The notes under the pieces were generated by a model. It ran no database searches. It had not been told where the DNA came from and worked only from the letters and a program-made list of their open reading frames with translations. A program made the translations under genes and the position numbers. This document shows positions 47,655 to 56,799 of a DNA stretch of 64,000 nucleotides, piece by piece. The stretch is from Siderastrea radians. Taxonomy: Eukaryota; Cnidaria; Anthozoa; Scleractinia; Rhizangiidae. Each line of letters begins with the position of its first letter. Position 1 is the stretch's first letter. Location of the stretch: the NCBI GenBank assembly GCA_964017195.1, contig OZ024888.1, positions 16,545,701 through 16,609,700 on the forward strand. Direction: 5' to 3'.

Positions 47655-49190
47655 CTAAGGAAGAGAAAACAAATCGCTAAAGCCATCAGTCGATAAGACA
47701 GGATATTGAAGTAATCGACTTAATCTTTCGGCGTTTTTATTAAGTTTGCCAGGTAAGTGACGGGCCCCGAAGATGGAATTGTTTCGGACCAGTAAACCAG
47801 AAAATTTCACGCAACCAAGACATAGCGAGTGAATTTTTGCAAGTGCCATTGTTTATAAAGGCCATAGCTTGAGTATTGTCAGTGTCAACACAGACACGTT
47901 TGTTAGTCCACCGAAGACCCCAGCGACGAGCTGTGATAAGTATGGGGAAAAGTTCTAAATAGTTTTAAAATATTGGAATGAATGTTGTTCAGCGCTGGGG
48001 GAAGCTGTCCATGCGCCAGCAAACCAGTCGTTGGAACATACGGCACCGAAACCGTGCAGGGAAGCGTTGGTTTGGAAGTAAATAGGCTTACGAAAATCCA
48101 GCATCATGCCACGGCCGTTAAAAGTTACGAGGAATTGTTTCCACTACAATATATCGGCGCGAAATTGAGATGAAAGACGGCAGCGATGTGATGAGTGACG
48201 AAGTTTATTAATGCAATCGATGACGCGCCTAAGAGGTGCGGCCTCCGTGCCTAAACACGCATAATTAAACGAGCCTGGGAGAGATTGCAGTTGACGCTTG
48301 GACGCTGAGACTTTTTCTGAGAAAGACGTGACAAGAGCGTGCGGACGATCTAACTTGTCGGCTGGCAGGCGAATCGACATGGTCGAAGAGTCAAGTTCTA
48401 CTCCTAAGAAAGTTACCCGCTGACTTGGAGAAACAACTTTTTTCCATCTGATATTAAACCCTAGTGAATGAAGAAGATTGATAAGAGTGGTGAGTCCATG
48501 TTGACATTCAGCATGTGTACATGTGTTTCCGATGATAAGAAAATCGTCTAGGTAATTGACTATAGCCAGAAAACCACGTCTGGCCATCATGCGAACAATT
48601 ACATTTAAAAGGCGATTAAAAATGGTGGGAGCGCACGAAACTCCAAAACAGAGACGATTATCCACGAAATACTCGTAACGAGAAGGATCATGTTCTCCGA
48701 ACATCCAGCGAAATCCCTGCAGCTGACGATGAGGAGGAAAGACAGGCACCCAACGCCAGGCAGACTCGATATCAACGATAGCGTAAAAACAATTACTCGA
48801 GGAAAAAGACACTGCAGTATCAATAGAATTCATCCCAAAAGACTCTAGGTCGCGTTTGATATAATCATTTAAGGAGGAACCATGCGGTCGGCTACAATCC
48901 GTAATCTGGCGAGATTTTCCTGAGTCTTTCTTAGGAACGCAACCAATGGGATGAATGCACTGCGGCTTGTGGGCAACCCGGGAAATGCGACCTAGAGAAA
49001 GCTCCTTTCGGAATAATTCGTCCATTTCAGGTTTAAACTCAGCACAGGTAGCACTAGCATAGTTATCATTACTCCATAGCTGTCAATACAAGGAGTGTCA
49101 GACTCCGGAATAAGCTTAAAACCACTTTGAATACCATCAAGAATAAAATCTCTGTCAGGATCGTGCAAAAGTTCTTTTTCCCAAGCGTGG
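47655..49190 (-). pseudogene. Ngaro reverse transcriptase-RNase H
   Basis: The RT portion (49025-48144) includes IGCVPKKDSGKSRQITDCS, YAIVDIESAWRWVPV, GVSCAPTIFNRLL and the catalytic YLDDFLIIG, then FLGVELDSSTM. RNase H follows around 47.9-47.7 kb: VDTDNTQAMAFINNGTC and HLPGKLNKNAERLS. Frame changes between these parts show decay. It makes cDNA from element RNA. Confidence 0.82.
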
Positions 49191-49275
49191 AAATTCAATG
49201 GGCAATCCTCAAGCGGGGTTAAGAAGGGTACGCAAGCAGGGCAGAATCACTGGCGTTTTCTGGGCGTGTAATAAG

Positions 49276-50253
49276 TCATTTTTCCGGTTTCTTGCCGCTA
49301 GAAGAATCAGCGACGCTAGTGCAACCTTTAACTTTGTGTTGCTGGGAGCAATGAATACACACATGCCTGAACTTACAGGACTGAATGTTAGGGCAACCGT
49401 TAGGGTTAAAATTCCAGCGGAAACAAAACTCATCGCTCGTAGACTTGCGACCGTCAGTAGAGCGGGAGGGAGAAGCTGGTGTCAGGCGTAACGCGACTGC
49501 TGCTTCAAAATACTGGGCGCTGAGATCGTCTACGTTACTTCCCCAGGTAAAGTTCTCGCGCAATTTGGTAGTGCGATAGTCTTGGTCAAAGGCAAGGATT
49601 GCTTTTGTTTGGAAGCGAGTACCCTTGATGACCAAAAACTTTAGATAGCGGAGATAATCCGGGGCTTCCGGGGGGTTGTTAGTCATGATGGACTCAAGGA
49701 TCTTAAAGTTCACCAGCATAAATTGGGCAAAAGTGAGTTGTAGGGGTTCTAAATGCTTCCCATCCGGACCATAAATAAGATCTGAAGGTAACATTTGCTT
49801 ACCTTCTGGCCCATTTGAGTCATTTGGAGGTCTCGAGGCTTGAGGTGGTCGGTCTTGTGGGGCAAGGTATTAGCGTCCTTCGGTTGGCAAAACTCGGCCT
49901 CAATTGTGGCAAGTTTGTCTTCCAGTTTGAAGGGAGGAAAAGACGAGGGGACCTGTGATAAGGCAGAGCGGGCCACGGTTGACATCGGGGCGGCCACGGT
50001 CGTATGCGAAGTAAATTTGGTGAGGCGAACGATCACTCGGCGTAAAATTATTTTCTACCCAACCACAAGTTTCATGTTTACTAAATCCTGTTCGGTTATC
50101 TCGGCAAGGACGGATTCCGGTGTAATATGGTGCTCAGCGAGAACTTCCATCAAGGATACAGGAATGTCATTTTCGAGGCAAAACTGAGTTTACCAACTGA
50201 ATCATCAGCTGTTTACTCAGAGAATTTTTCGCCGAACGCTTCTTGGGCGGCAT
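49276..50253 (-). pseudogene. Ngaro ORF1 (gag-like), frameshifted
   Basis: The ATG at 50253 opens MPPKKRSAKNSLSKQ. Coding similarity of composition continues through at least three frames, with breaks near 50.18, 50.04 and 49.79 kb. The last part (49794-49276) carries cysteine/histidine clusters in CFRWNFNPNGC, CKFRHVCIHC and HKVKGC, like nucleic-acid-binding gag knuckles. It would package element RNA. Confidence 0.68.
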
Positions 50254-50949
50254 GATAAGACATGAAAGACAAAGGCGTGTACACAGGTCGTAGGGGAGCT
50301 AAAAGTGATATTGAGAGATAAGCGACTATAGTACATGTCCGGAGCTCAGTTAATGATTGACTAACGGCTGCGACGTATTATACTGCCATTGTTCGGGGTC
50401 CAATACCACGCATGTAAGTGCAAGGGAACCATTCTGGTAAAACATTCTAGTGCGCAAAAAATGACCCGAGCTTTTTGTTGTTATATGCAAACAAAAGGAT
50501 CAGCTATCCCATTAGACTTCACAGATTTTCAATTTGATTTCAACTCAAAGGTAAATTTCGCGCGGTTTTCTTGACCGTGGTAGGAGTCAGGAAAATTCTG
50601 CTCTCTCCCAGAACCAGTCAGATTGCAGTATTTTCAGGATACCGCCCACTTAATACCCTAGGTACCAGAGGTTCTCTCGCGGAACGCTTAACGAGAAGAG
50701 TTGTCGGCTGAAGGCCGACATAAAATTTAAAAAATCGTGCAAATATAAGAAACATAAAAGGCGTGTAATATGACCGCGAGAAGGCTTTTGGCACCCAGGG
50801 TACCCCCTTAAACGTATTGAGAAAAAATAAGCGTAACATAACGTAAATAAATAGGGTAAGCAAGCATAATCATATCCCCGCGAAATTACTGTTCCGGTTG
50901 TAGAACTGTACATGTCGTTGTTCAAGTTGCTGCTGTTGCTGCTTAACAA

Positions 50950-51003
50950 GCTTTCAACTGTTCATCTCAACTCTTCAGTTATCTCGGAATTCAGTCCAAT
51001 CCA
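50950..51003 (-). pseudogene. Possible second lectin fragment
   Basis: The minus strand encodes HWIGLNSEITEELR then a stop, matching the WIGL strand of C-type lectins. It is too short to be certain. If real, it is a copy separate from the remnant at 45.7-50.4 kb, because its order is wrong for that exon. Confidence 0.4.
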
Positions 51004-51042
51004 GTGAACAATACCAAGCCTGTGTGTTGCAGATGCAGATCA

Positions 51043-51137
51043 TTAGGATCACTGGTGTTAGACGGTGGCAGTTTGTCACAGATGCTAACAAACAAAAGAC
51101 TGCCACCGTCTAACACAAGTGATCCTTATGATTCTAA
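51043..51137. repeat. Inverted repeat at 5' end of Penelope fragment
   Basis: Arms around GGTGTTAGACGGTGGCAGT and its complement, with a loop of about 35 bases. It may mark an inverted template-switch junction at the truncated 5' end of the element that follows. Confidence 0.75.
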
Positions 51138-51139
51138 TG

Positions 51140-51900
51140 ACCACTCAACACTACCAATTGATAGAAACATCCTGAATTCATTTGAAACCATCTGCAGAAT
51201 CTGTGACCGTCCCTTCAAAACCAACAGAAACCTAAAAATTCACTTTTCGCACAAACACAAGCAACAAAGGCCAACACAATATCATAGCTCTGGATTCTGG
51301 CCCTGTGGAGCGGACACAAGATGTGCATGCTGCAAGACATATGGACATTTTACGCAGACAGTGACAAGCACTACTACAGGAGAAAAAAATTACACTACAA
51401 CAACGCACAACGTGCCTAACTAGTAACGTCATATATTTGATCGAATGCAGCAAATGCAATAATCAGTATATAGGCGAAACAAGAAACCCCATTCACCGCC
51501 TGGCAAATCAACACTGCCAACTGCCAGGCATTTTAAAAACTGTGGAGTTAGATATCTTAAATTAACTGTTACTGAAAAAGTTAGTAATCCTAATCAAGAT
51601 ATCAGAAGAGCTCGGGAAAATTACTGGATTCATAGACTCAAACTACTCTAAACAGTCCTGTATGATTTTTATAATCTACATTTAGTTATTTCTATAGCTT
51701 ATTTCCATATTGTTACTTTCGTCTTATTTTAGCTCTTTACGTCATGGCATGTCAACTATTTTTACCGTTGACTCGAATTTTAAATTTGAATGTTGCAACT
51801 AGTATATACCTCTAGTGGTCCTGATGAAGACCGTGATGGTCGAAACGTTGAGCGCTGATTAAACCAACAACGCTATTTTGGAGTTGGACTCTTGACCGTA
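51140..51900 (+). mobile_element. Penelope-like element 1, 3' fragment
   Basis: Encodes CRICDRPFKTNRNLKIH with H-x4-H (a C2H2 finger), then WPCGADTRCACC, TSTTTGEKNY and, after a one-base frameshift near 51410, SNVIYLIECSKC followed by QYIGETRNP. The last two form the GIY-YIG endonuclease core typical of Penelope-like elements. Downstream at 51821-51846 is a hammerhead-like core. No RT portion remains. Confidence 0.76.
51821..51846 (+). ncRNA. Hammerhead-like core (incomplete)
   Basis: CTGATGA (51821-51827), a short stem GACC/GGTC with loop GTGAT, and GAAAC (51842-51846). A proper stem III with NUH cleavage triplet and a stem I could not be drawn, so it is probably a decayed Penelope hammerhead. 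Confidence 0.4.
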
Positions 51901-51913
51901 ACATTTCAGTTTA

Positions 51914-51940
51914 CATATATATATATATAAATATATATAT
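51914..51940. repeat. AT microsatellite
   Basis: A TA run directly before the left arm of the inverted Penelope pair. Confidence 0.9.
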
Positions 51941-51980
51941 AACAGTAAGAATTCAAGAGTTAGTTTTTATGGACATTTAC

Positions 51981-52026
51981 TCGCTACTCTGAGTTTCATG
52001 CCTCATGCGAGGCAATCATCAGGCGA
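51981..52026 (-). ncRNA. Hammerhead ribozyme, Penelope left arm
   Basis: A 46-nt fold. Stem I is TCGC (52026-52023) with GCGA (51984-51981). CTGATGA is 52022-52016. Stem II is TGCCTC/GAGGCA with loop GCAT, followed by GAAA. Stem III is CT/AG with a 3-nt loop, then GTA as the NUH cleavage triplet. Identical to 54005-54050. Penelope elements are known to carry hammerheads in their terminal repeats. Activity is inferred from the fold only. Confidence 0.78.
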
Positions 52027-52126
52027 CTGCCAGAAAAAACGGTTACATTCAGAGATATTTGAAAATTCAGAACAATACAATACATTGTGTGTCACATGTC
52101 ACGTCACGCGGGAACTTTAACACTAG

Positions 52127-53200
52127 TTAGAATAGAACGTTTTTCAGCAAGAATTTCCTAGCATGTCTACAACACGATATAAGCTCATTTCTGCTGTTGA
52201 GAGTTGACATTTCCGGTTTACATAAAATGAAAAATTTCTCCCACAAACACAAATTGCATCTCTTGGTAATATTCGAATAAGACCTAGCCTGTTTAACTTT
52301 GCGCCACTTGATGTGATACTTAATGTTCTTATCTTTGAGATTCCATATATATTTACTTAGTTCGGTAGCGTGTTTATACCGTTCATTTCGAAAAGAACAT
52401 ACATGGTTACGATATCTTAATTTAAATGCAGTGTCACAGAGTCCGATGTAAGTCTCCTTCGTGGTTGAGGTGGTGACTTCGGCTTGGTAAATGATGCTTT
52501 CCATGTTACAATTTCCATCCATAGGACACGTGCTAGATTTTCGGCAGTTGCAATTTTTCGTTTGGTCATCAGTATGAGTGGATTTGTTAATTTCAGCTTT
52601 GTTATGGTTAGATATAATTGTTTTGATGTTGCCCATGCAGCTGTAGCTTAATTTGATTGTGTTACGGTTAAAAATTTTATGAAGTGGGTTAGATTTGGGG
52701 AAATGCTTGTCAATTAGTGAAAGGAAGCATTTGCCGACGTTTGTTTCCACGTTCTTGCTATATGGTGGATTAAACCATATGATGTTTCGTTGTCTGTTTT
52801 TTCGTGTGCGGTGTGTCTGGTTCGGTGTGGCATTCATTGAATGACAGGTTGAAGTGGTATCCGCTTTTGTTGAGTGCTTCTTGATAGACGCCTTTAGCGT
52901 TATCGAAGCATTCTTTATCAGAGGATATTTCGGAGAGCCTCTTGTTGATAGATTCGGGGATATTTTTCAGGATGGATGGTGGATGGTTGGATTTTCTGTG
53001 GACGTATAGAGGGACGTTGCCTTCCTTTGTGTAAGGATAGTACTTTCCACTTTGGAGGTCAAGCGTGACGTCTAGGAAGTTGACCTTGGTGGTGTTTGCT
53101 TCGACTGTGATCTTTAAGTCGTGGTCACGGAAAACTTTGCATATATCCTTTTTAATCCTCTCCACTTCCTGTGGATACCACTTCAACCTGTCATTCAATG
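52127..53200 (-). pseudogene. Penelope RT end and GIY-YIG endonuclease, left copy
   Basis: 53200-52840 encodes [26 protein letters not shown] and [20 protein letters not shown], the RT C-terminal region of Penelope elements. A 4-base insertion after LSFN shifts the frame, and 52837-52127 continues with [15 protein letters not shown], the cysteine cluster [16 protein letters not shown], and [16 protein letters not shown] (GIY-YIG nuclease). 5'-truncated and frameshifted. Confidence 0.85.
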
Positions 53201-53904
53201 CCACACCGAACCAGACACACCGCACACGAAAAAACAGACAACGAAACATCATATGGTTTAATCCACCATATAGCAAGAACGTGGAAACAAACGTCGGCAA
53301 ATGCTTCCTTTCACTAATTGACAAGCATTTCCCCAAATCTAACCCACTTCATAAAATTTTTAACCGTAACACAATCAAATTAAGCTACAGCTGCATGGGC
53401 AACATCAAAACAATTATATCTAACCATAACAAAGCTGAAATTAACAAATCCACTCATACTGATGACCAAACGAAAAATTGCAACTGCCGAAAATCTAGCA
53501 CGTGTCCTATGGATGGAAATTGTAACATGGAAAGCATCATTTACCAAGCCGAAGTCACCACCTCAACCACGAAGGAGACTTACATCGGACTCTGTGACAC
53601 TGCATTTAAATTAAGATATCGTAACCATGTATGTTCTTTTCGAAATGAACGGTATAAACACGCTACCGAACTAAGTAAATATATATGGAATCTCAAAGAT
53701 AAGAACATTAAGTATCACATCAAGTGGCGCAAAGTTAAACAGGCTAGGTCTTATTCGAATATTACCAAGAGATGCAATTTGTGTTTGTGGGAGAAATTTT
53801 TCATTTTATGTAAACCGGAAATGTCAACTCTCAACAGCAGAAATGAGCTTATATCGTGTTGTAGACATGCTAGGAAATTCTTGCTGAAAAACGTTCTATT
53901 CTAA
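53187..53904 (+). pseudogene. Penelope GIY-YIG endonuclease, right copy
   Basis: The inverted copy of the endonuclease end, in frame from FNLSFN through [10 protein letters not shown], the cysteine cluster and [16 protein letters not shown] to LLKNVLF and stop. It lacks the 4-base insertion of the left arm. The plus frame extends upstream to 53065, but that part reads antisense to the RT spacer and is not real coding. Confidence 0.83.
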
Positions 53905-54004
53905 CTAGTGTTAAAGTTCCCGCGTGACGTGACATGTGACACACAATGTATTGTATTGTTCTGAATTTTCAAATATCTCTGAATGTAACCGTTTTTTCTG
54001 GCAG

Positions 54005-54050
54005 TCGCCTGATGATTGCCTCGCATGAGGCATGAAACTCAGAGTAGCGA
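54005..54050 (+). ncRNA. Hammerhead ribozyme, Penelope right arm
   Basis: Inverted duplicate of 51981-52026. Stem I is 54005-54008 with 54047-54050, CTGATGA 54009-54015, stem II closed by GCAT, GAAA 54034-54037, a short stem III at 54038-54044, and predicted cleavage after A54046. A T-T mismatch sits at the base of stem II. Confidence 0.78.
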
Positions 54051-54105
54051 GTAAATGTCCATAAAAACTAACTCTTGAATTCTTACTGTTATTCACCGCT
54101 CTAGT

Positions 54106-54156
54106 TCAGCTATTGAGCACTTTGTAGTAGATGAGAATTTCACTCCATTTTTTGGT

Positions 54157-54196
<40 letters not shown>

Positions 54197-54245
54197 TTGA
54201 TTTGCAGAACTGCTGTCAGAATGCTCAATAGAAAAACTAGAGCAT
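54106..54245. repeat. Foldback with AT microsatellite loop
   Basis: Arms GCTCTAGTT...TATTGAGCA and TGCTCAATA...AACTAGAGC surround a long TA run at about 54160-54194. Confidence 0.75.
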
Positions 54246-54285
54246 AAATATTAGAACACCGTCTGATCAACTGAAGATTAGACTT

Positions 54286-54360
54286 GGCATTTTTATTACT
54301 AAATAGTTTCGTACCGCACAATTTGTTGTTTTCGTACGGCACTCATCAGATAAAATTGCC
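54286..54360 (-). ncRNA. Hammerhead ribozyme with extended stem II
   Basis: Stem I: 54360-54350 pairs with 54296-54286 (10 of 11). CTGATGA is 54349-54343. Stem II is nine pairs, GTGCCGTAC (54342-54334) with GTGCGGTAC (54319-54311), with two G-T wobbles and a 14-nt loop. GAAA is 54310-54307. Stem III is CTA/TAG with loop TT (54306-54299). The cleavage triplet is GTA, ending at 54297. All invariant core bases are present. It is probably the terminal region of another Penelope-like element whose coding part is gone or unrecognised. Confidence 0.8.
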
Positions 54361-54743
54361 AAATGTAAAGATTACAACGCTGCACTGGTATATAAGGACG
54401 CTCGATGAGAAGGAAAGTATAAAATTACAACGGTTTTTTGGGACAATGAAAGCTTATGACAAAGATAATTATAAAGTATAAAATTACAACGGTTACTGTT
54501 TCGAAAGACGGTTACTGTGAGAAGTTGTCTTGAGAATTTGTCAGCGGAAAGCGATAGACTTCTTTTTACTTTGAAATTCCGCCGACTCCACAAGGGACCA
54601 TGCATTGTATTTTCTTTGTTTCTCGGTTGATGTGTTCTATTATTGGTCTTTTCTTTTGATCTTGTTTACGAGTTTTTTTCGGTACACCAGGGCGGAACGA
54701 ACGGCTTTCAAACAACTCATTCATTTGGTTATGCTTTGTCATC

Positions 54744-54968
54744 ATGGACATCACGGACAGCGAAGAAGAGCTTTTCCTGACCCAAAATAGTTTTTCGCAA
54801 GGTATACTACAACCCAATTTTAGTTTGGATTCTATTTTCGACCCAGTAGTAGGCAGTGATGAGCCTGCTCCAAGAAATTCGTGCTCGGAAGAATTAAGCA
54901 AAATAGTTTCTGAGGGACGCTTCGAGGATAAACCGAAAGCGACACAACTAAAAAGGTTCATGTATTAG
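54744..54968 (+). CDS. Hypothetical acidic N-terminal-like fragment
   Basis: 74 codons starting MDITDSEEELFLTQNSF, acidic and serine-rich, ending KATQLKRFMY. The start resembles N-termini I associate with Crypton-derived or DUF3504-type proteins in cnidarians, and KIVSEGR...KATQ could be the beginning of such a domain. This is weak. It may be a first exon or a transposon remnant; no downstream exon was found. Confidence 0.3.
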   Translation: MDITDSEEELFLTQNSFSQGILQPNFSLDSIFDPVVGSDEPAPRNSCSEELSKIVSEGRFEDKPKATQLKRFMY

Positions 54969-55110
54969 TTTTGTTATTTTTCTCGATATTGTTTTGTAAT
55001 GAAAAACATTTGCAGATGACTTTATTGTTGGAATAAATAAAGCCGGAGGGATTTCAATTTCTCGGGACGAGCAAGGTTAAATTGAGTTATTTCTGTAACT
55101 CCTTCAAATG

Positions 55111-55199
55111 AGGGATTTATCTGTATAAATCCCTGAAAGGAGGGATTTATCTGTATAAATCCCTGAAAGGAGGGATTTGTACGGATGAATCCCTCATTC
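55111..55199. repeat. 30-bp minisatellite, three units
   Basis: Units start AGGGATTTATCTGTATAAAT at 55111 and 55141, with a diverged third at 55171. Each unit is itself a partial palindrome (AGGGATTTA...TAAATCCCT). Confidence 0.92.
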
Positions 55200-56160
55200 A
55201 TATTCATAAATTCAATTCATAAGCCCCGCTCTTCCCTGCTACATAATCAAGCCCTCCCCGGACTTTCAGTTAGTTAATATTCATCAGGGTTGTAAGTTAA
55301 ATAAAGGTTGTTGAATAACAAAAGAAAATGTGTCAATCATGAAATAATAACAATTAAACGTAGTTACAAAGTGTAGATACAGGTACAACACTAAATAAAT
55401 GAACTATACAAGGCAAAAATTTAACAAAAGACCGGAAATATGCTACTATAAAAATAATAAATAACAAAAGATGACAGGTAAGACTAAAAACTAAAAACTA
55501 CTAATTCAAAAAAGATGACATTTGCAATGCGGCAAAAGAGAGAGCAGTCAAAAGGAAAGCAACCTACGTTTACGCAAACATGGATCATAACAAAATCCCA
55601 AATCGAGGCCTTTGGAGCCCCAAAGGGCCGATAGATAACAAAATCCCTGGGGGGGGCCCTTAAACAATAATGACCGTAGTTCCCCGGACAGGGCCTTTGA
55701 GTATACCCAACAGAAAATTTTTTGCAAAAACCGTGTACGACCATACTTGCGTCACGTCGGATCATTCCAGAAAGAGCTAGAAATCAAATGATTTCCGGTC
55801 ACAAACACGTACTGCGGGTTTGTGGCCTAAAAATGATATGATCTCAACTTAAACATGCCGAATGCTGTGGTAAAACGAACGAGGGATGGCCACTACCATC
55901 CTCTACGTACAATAAAACAAAGTGCAAGATGGTCGGATCAATCCAGATCAACGGTTTAAAATGAACAATGACAGAAAATTTTTTGCAAAAACCGTGTACG
56001 ACCATACTTGCGTCACGTCGGATCATAATAGATCGTGATCAGTCAAAAATATAAATAAACTGTACCCTGCAAGGACTGATCAAACGATCTGGAATGGATC
56101 TAGTTACAACATTTATGAGATAGGTGATTTCTCATTAACTCTCATTGTGTTGGTGGCTAC

Positions 56161-56207
56161 GATACGCTGATGAGCTCCAATTAGAGCGAAACAACGTTGT
56201 CCGTATC
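56161..56207 (+). ncRNA. Complete type I hammerhead ribozyme
   Basis: Stem I GATACG (56161-56166) pairs perfectly with CGTATC (56202-56207). CTGATGA is 56167-56173. Stem II is GCTC/GAGC with loop CAATTA. GAAA is 56188-56191. Stem III is a minimal ACA/TGT closing ACGT (palindromic ACAACGTTGT, 56191-56200). The cleavage triplet is GTC ending at 56201. Every conserved core position is met. Minimal stem III is typical of metazoan retroelement hammerheads and may act as a dimer. Confidence 0.88.
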
Positions 56208-56271
56208 TGCCTTCTAGTCATGAGCGCTTATCATGCCGGGTCTTGTTGACTGTGGTGTTGTGTTAAGAACT

Positions 56272-56298
56272 GCGTTGCCTTCGGGCAATGCTTTTTTT
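56272..56298 (+). terminator. TTCG-tetraloop hairpin followed by T run
   Basis: GCGTTGCC (56272-56279) and GGCAATGC (56284-56291) form an eight-pair stem (one G-T) closed by TTCG, then seven T. It is very stable as RNA and looks like a processing or pol III-type termination signal, 65 bases after the hammerhead. The function is inferred. Confidence 0.5.
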
Positions 56299-56799
56299 AC
56301 GTCGTTTGATCAGTCCTTGCAGGGTACAGTTTATTTATATTTTTGACTGATCACGATCTATTATGATCCGACGTGACGCAAGTATGGTCGTACACGGTTT
56401 TTGCAAAAAATTTTCTGTTGGGTATACTCAAAGGCCCTGTCCGGGGAACTTATTACGGTCATTATTGTTTAAGGGCCCCCCCAGGGATTTTGTTGTCTAT
56501 CGGCCCTTTGGGGCTCCAAAGGCCTCGATTTGGGATTTTGTTATGATCCATGTTTGCGTAAACGTAGGTTGCTTTCCTTTTGACTGCTCTTTCTTTTGCC
56601 GCATTGCAAATGTCATCTTTTTTGAATTAGTAGTTTTTAGTTTTTAGTCTTACCTGTCATCTTTTGTTATTTATTATTTTTATAGTAGCATATTTCCGGT
56701 CTTTTGTTAAATTTTTGCCTTGTATAGTTCATTTATTTAGTGTTGTACCTGAATCTACACTTTGTAATTACGTTTAATTGTTAGTATTGTTTAGTTTTC

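Larger units (their letters stand above)
46226..50413 (-). mobile_element. Ngaro-type (DIRS) YR retrotransposon with split direct repeats
   Basis: On the minus strand the order is A1 (50413-50263), gag-like region, RT-RNase H, tyrosine recombinase, B1 (46680-46542), A2 (46541-46391), B2 (46390-46226). A1 and A2 are both 151 bases and nearly identical; B1 and B2 share about 140 bases starting AATCCTTCGCATA. This A1-ORF-B1-A2-B2 layout is diagnostic of Ngaro-like elements, which integrate through a tyrosine recombinase. Frameshifts in the gag and recombinase regions indicate a dead copy. It has inserted into a lectin exon. Confidence 0.9.
45740..50446 (-). pseudogene. C-type lectin exon broken by two insertions
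   Basis: Three collinear minus-strand pieces match the lectin exon of gene 2. The 5' piece, 50415-50446, follows a TAG acceptor and encodes ECFTRMVPL. The middle piece, 46044-46224, encodes SSCYMLF, then RAQEK with TGA where a cysteine codon stands in gene 2, then VEMVKID and HWI. The 3' piece, 45740-45856, starts EWR with TAG in place of TGG and ends NWDFNCDE. A MITE (45857-46043) and an Ngaro element (46226-50413) separate them. It is probably the last exon of decayed gene 3. Confidence 0.78.
51941..54090. mobile_element. Penelope-like element 2 as inverted repeat
   Basis: Left arm 51941-52862 (minus) and right arm 53173-54090 (plus) appear identical by eye, apart from one 4-base insertion in the left arm near 52833. 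The 310-base spacer continues the left, minus-strand copy upstream into the RT thumb. Both arms encode a GIY-YIG endonuclease end and carry a hammerhead ribozyme at their outer part. Partial inverted copies are common in Penelope-like elements. An assembly artefact cannot be excluded. Confidence 0.88.
55345..56790. mobile_element. Inverted-repeat noncoding element carrying a hammerhead (retrozyme-like)
   Basis: Left arm 55345-55768 and right arm 56359-56790 are close inverted copies. A second left fragment (55968-56098) is the inverse of 56303-56418. A segment of about 65 bases with GATCCGACGTGACGCAAG is therefore present three times. Between the arms lies a complete hammerhead (56161-56207) and a TTCG hairpin with T run. 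The arms give mirror-image frames (55484-55765 minus, 56363-56647 plus) with no known domain, which I treat as non-coding. It fits a nested or inverted retrozyme or Penelope terminal repeat. Confidence 0.7.

Noticed and set aside
51821..51846. Fully functional third Penelope hammerhead
   Set aside because: Only the CTGATGA, stem II and GAAAC parts fit; no NUH triplet or stem I could be paired, so it is listed as a core-only relic.
55111..55199. CRISPR-like array
   Set aside because: Units are contiguous with no spacers, and the sequence is eukaryotic. It is a minisatellite.
55484..56647. Duplicated 94-codon frames (MIRRDASMV...)
   Set aside because: They occur on inverted arms and have no known domain; the third copy (55844-56026) is truncated. 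Treated as noncoding repeat.
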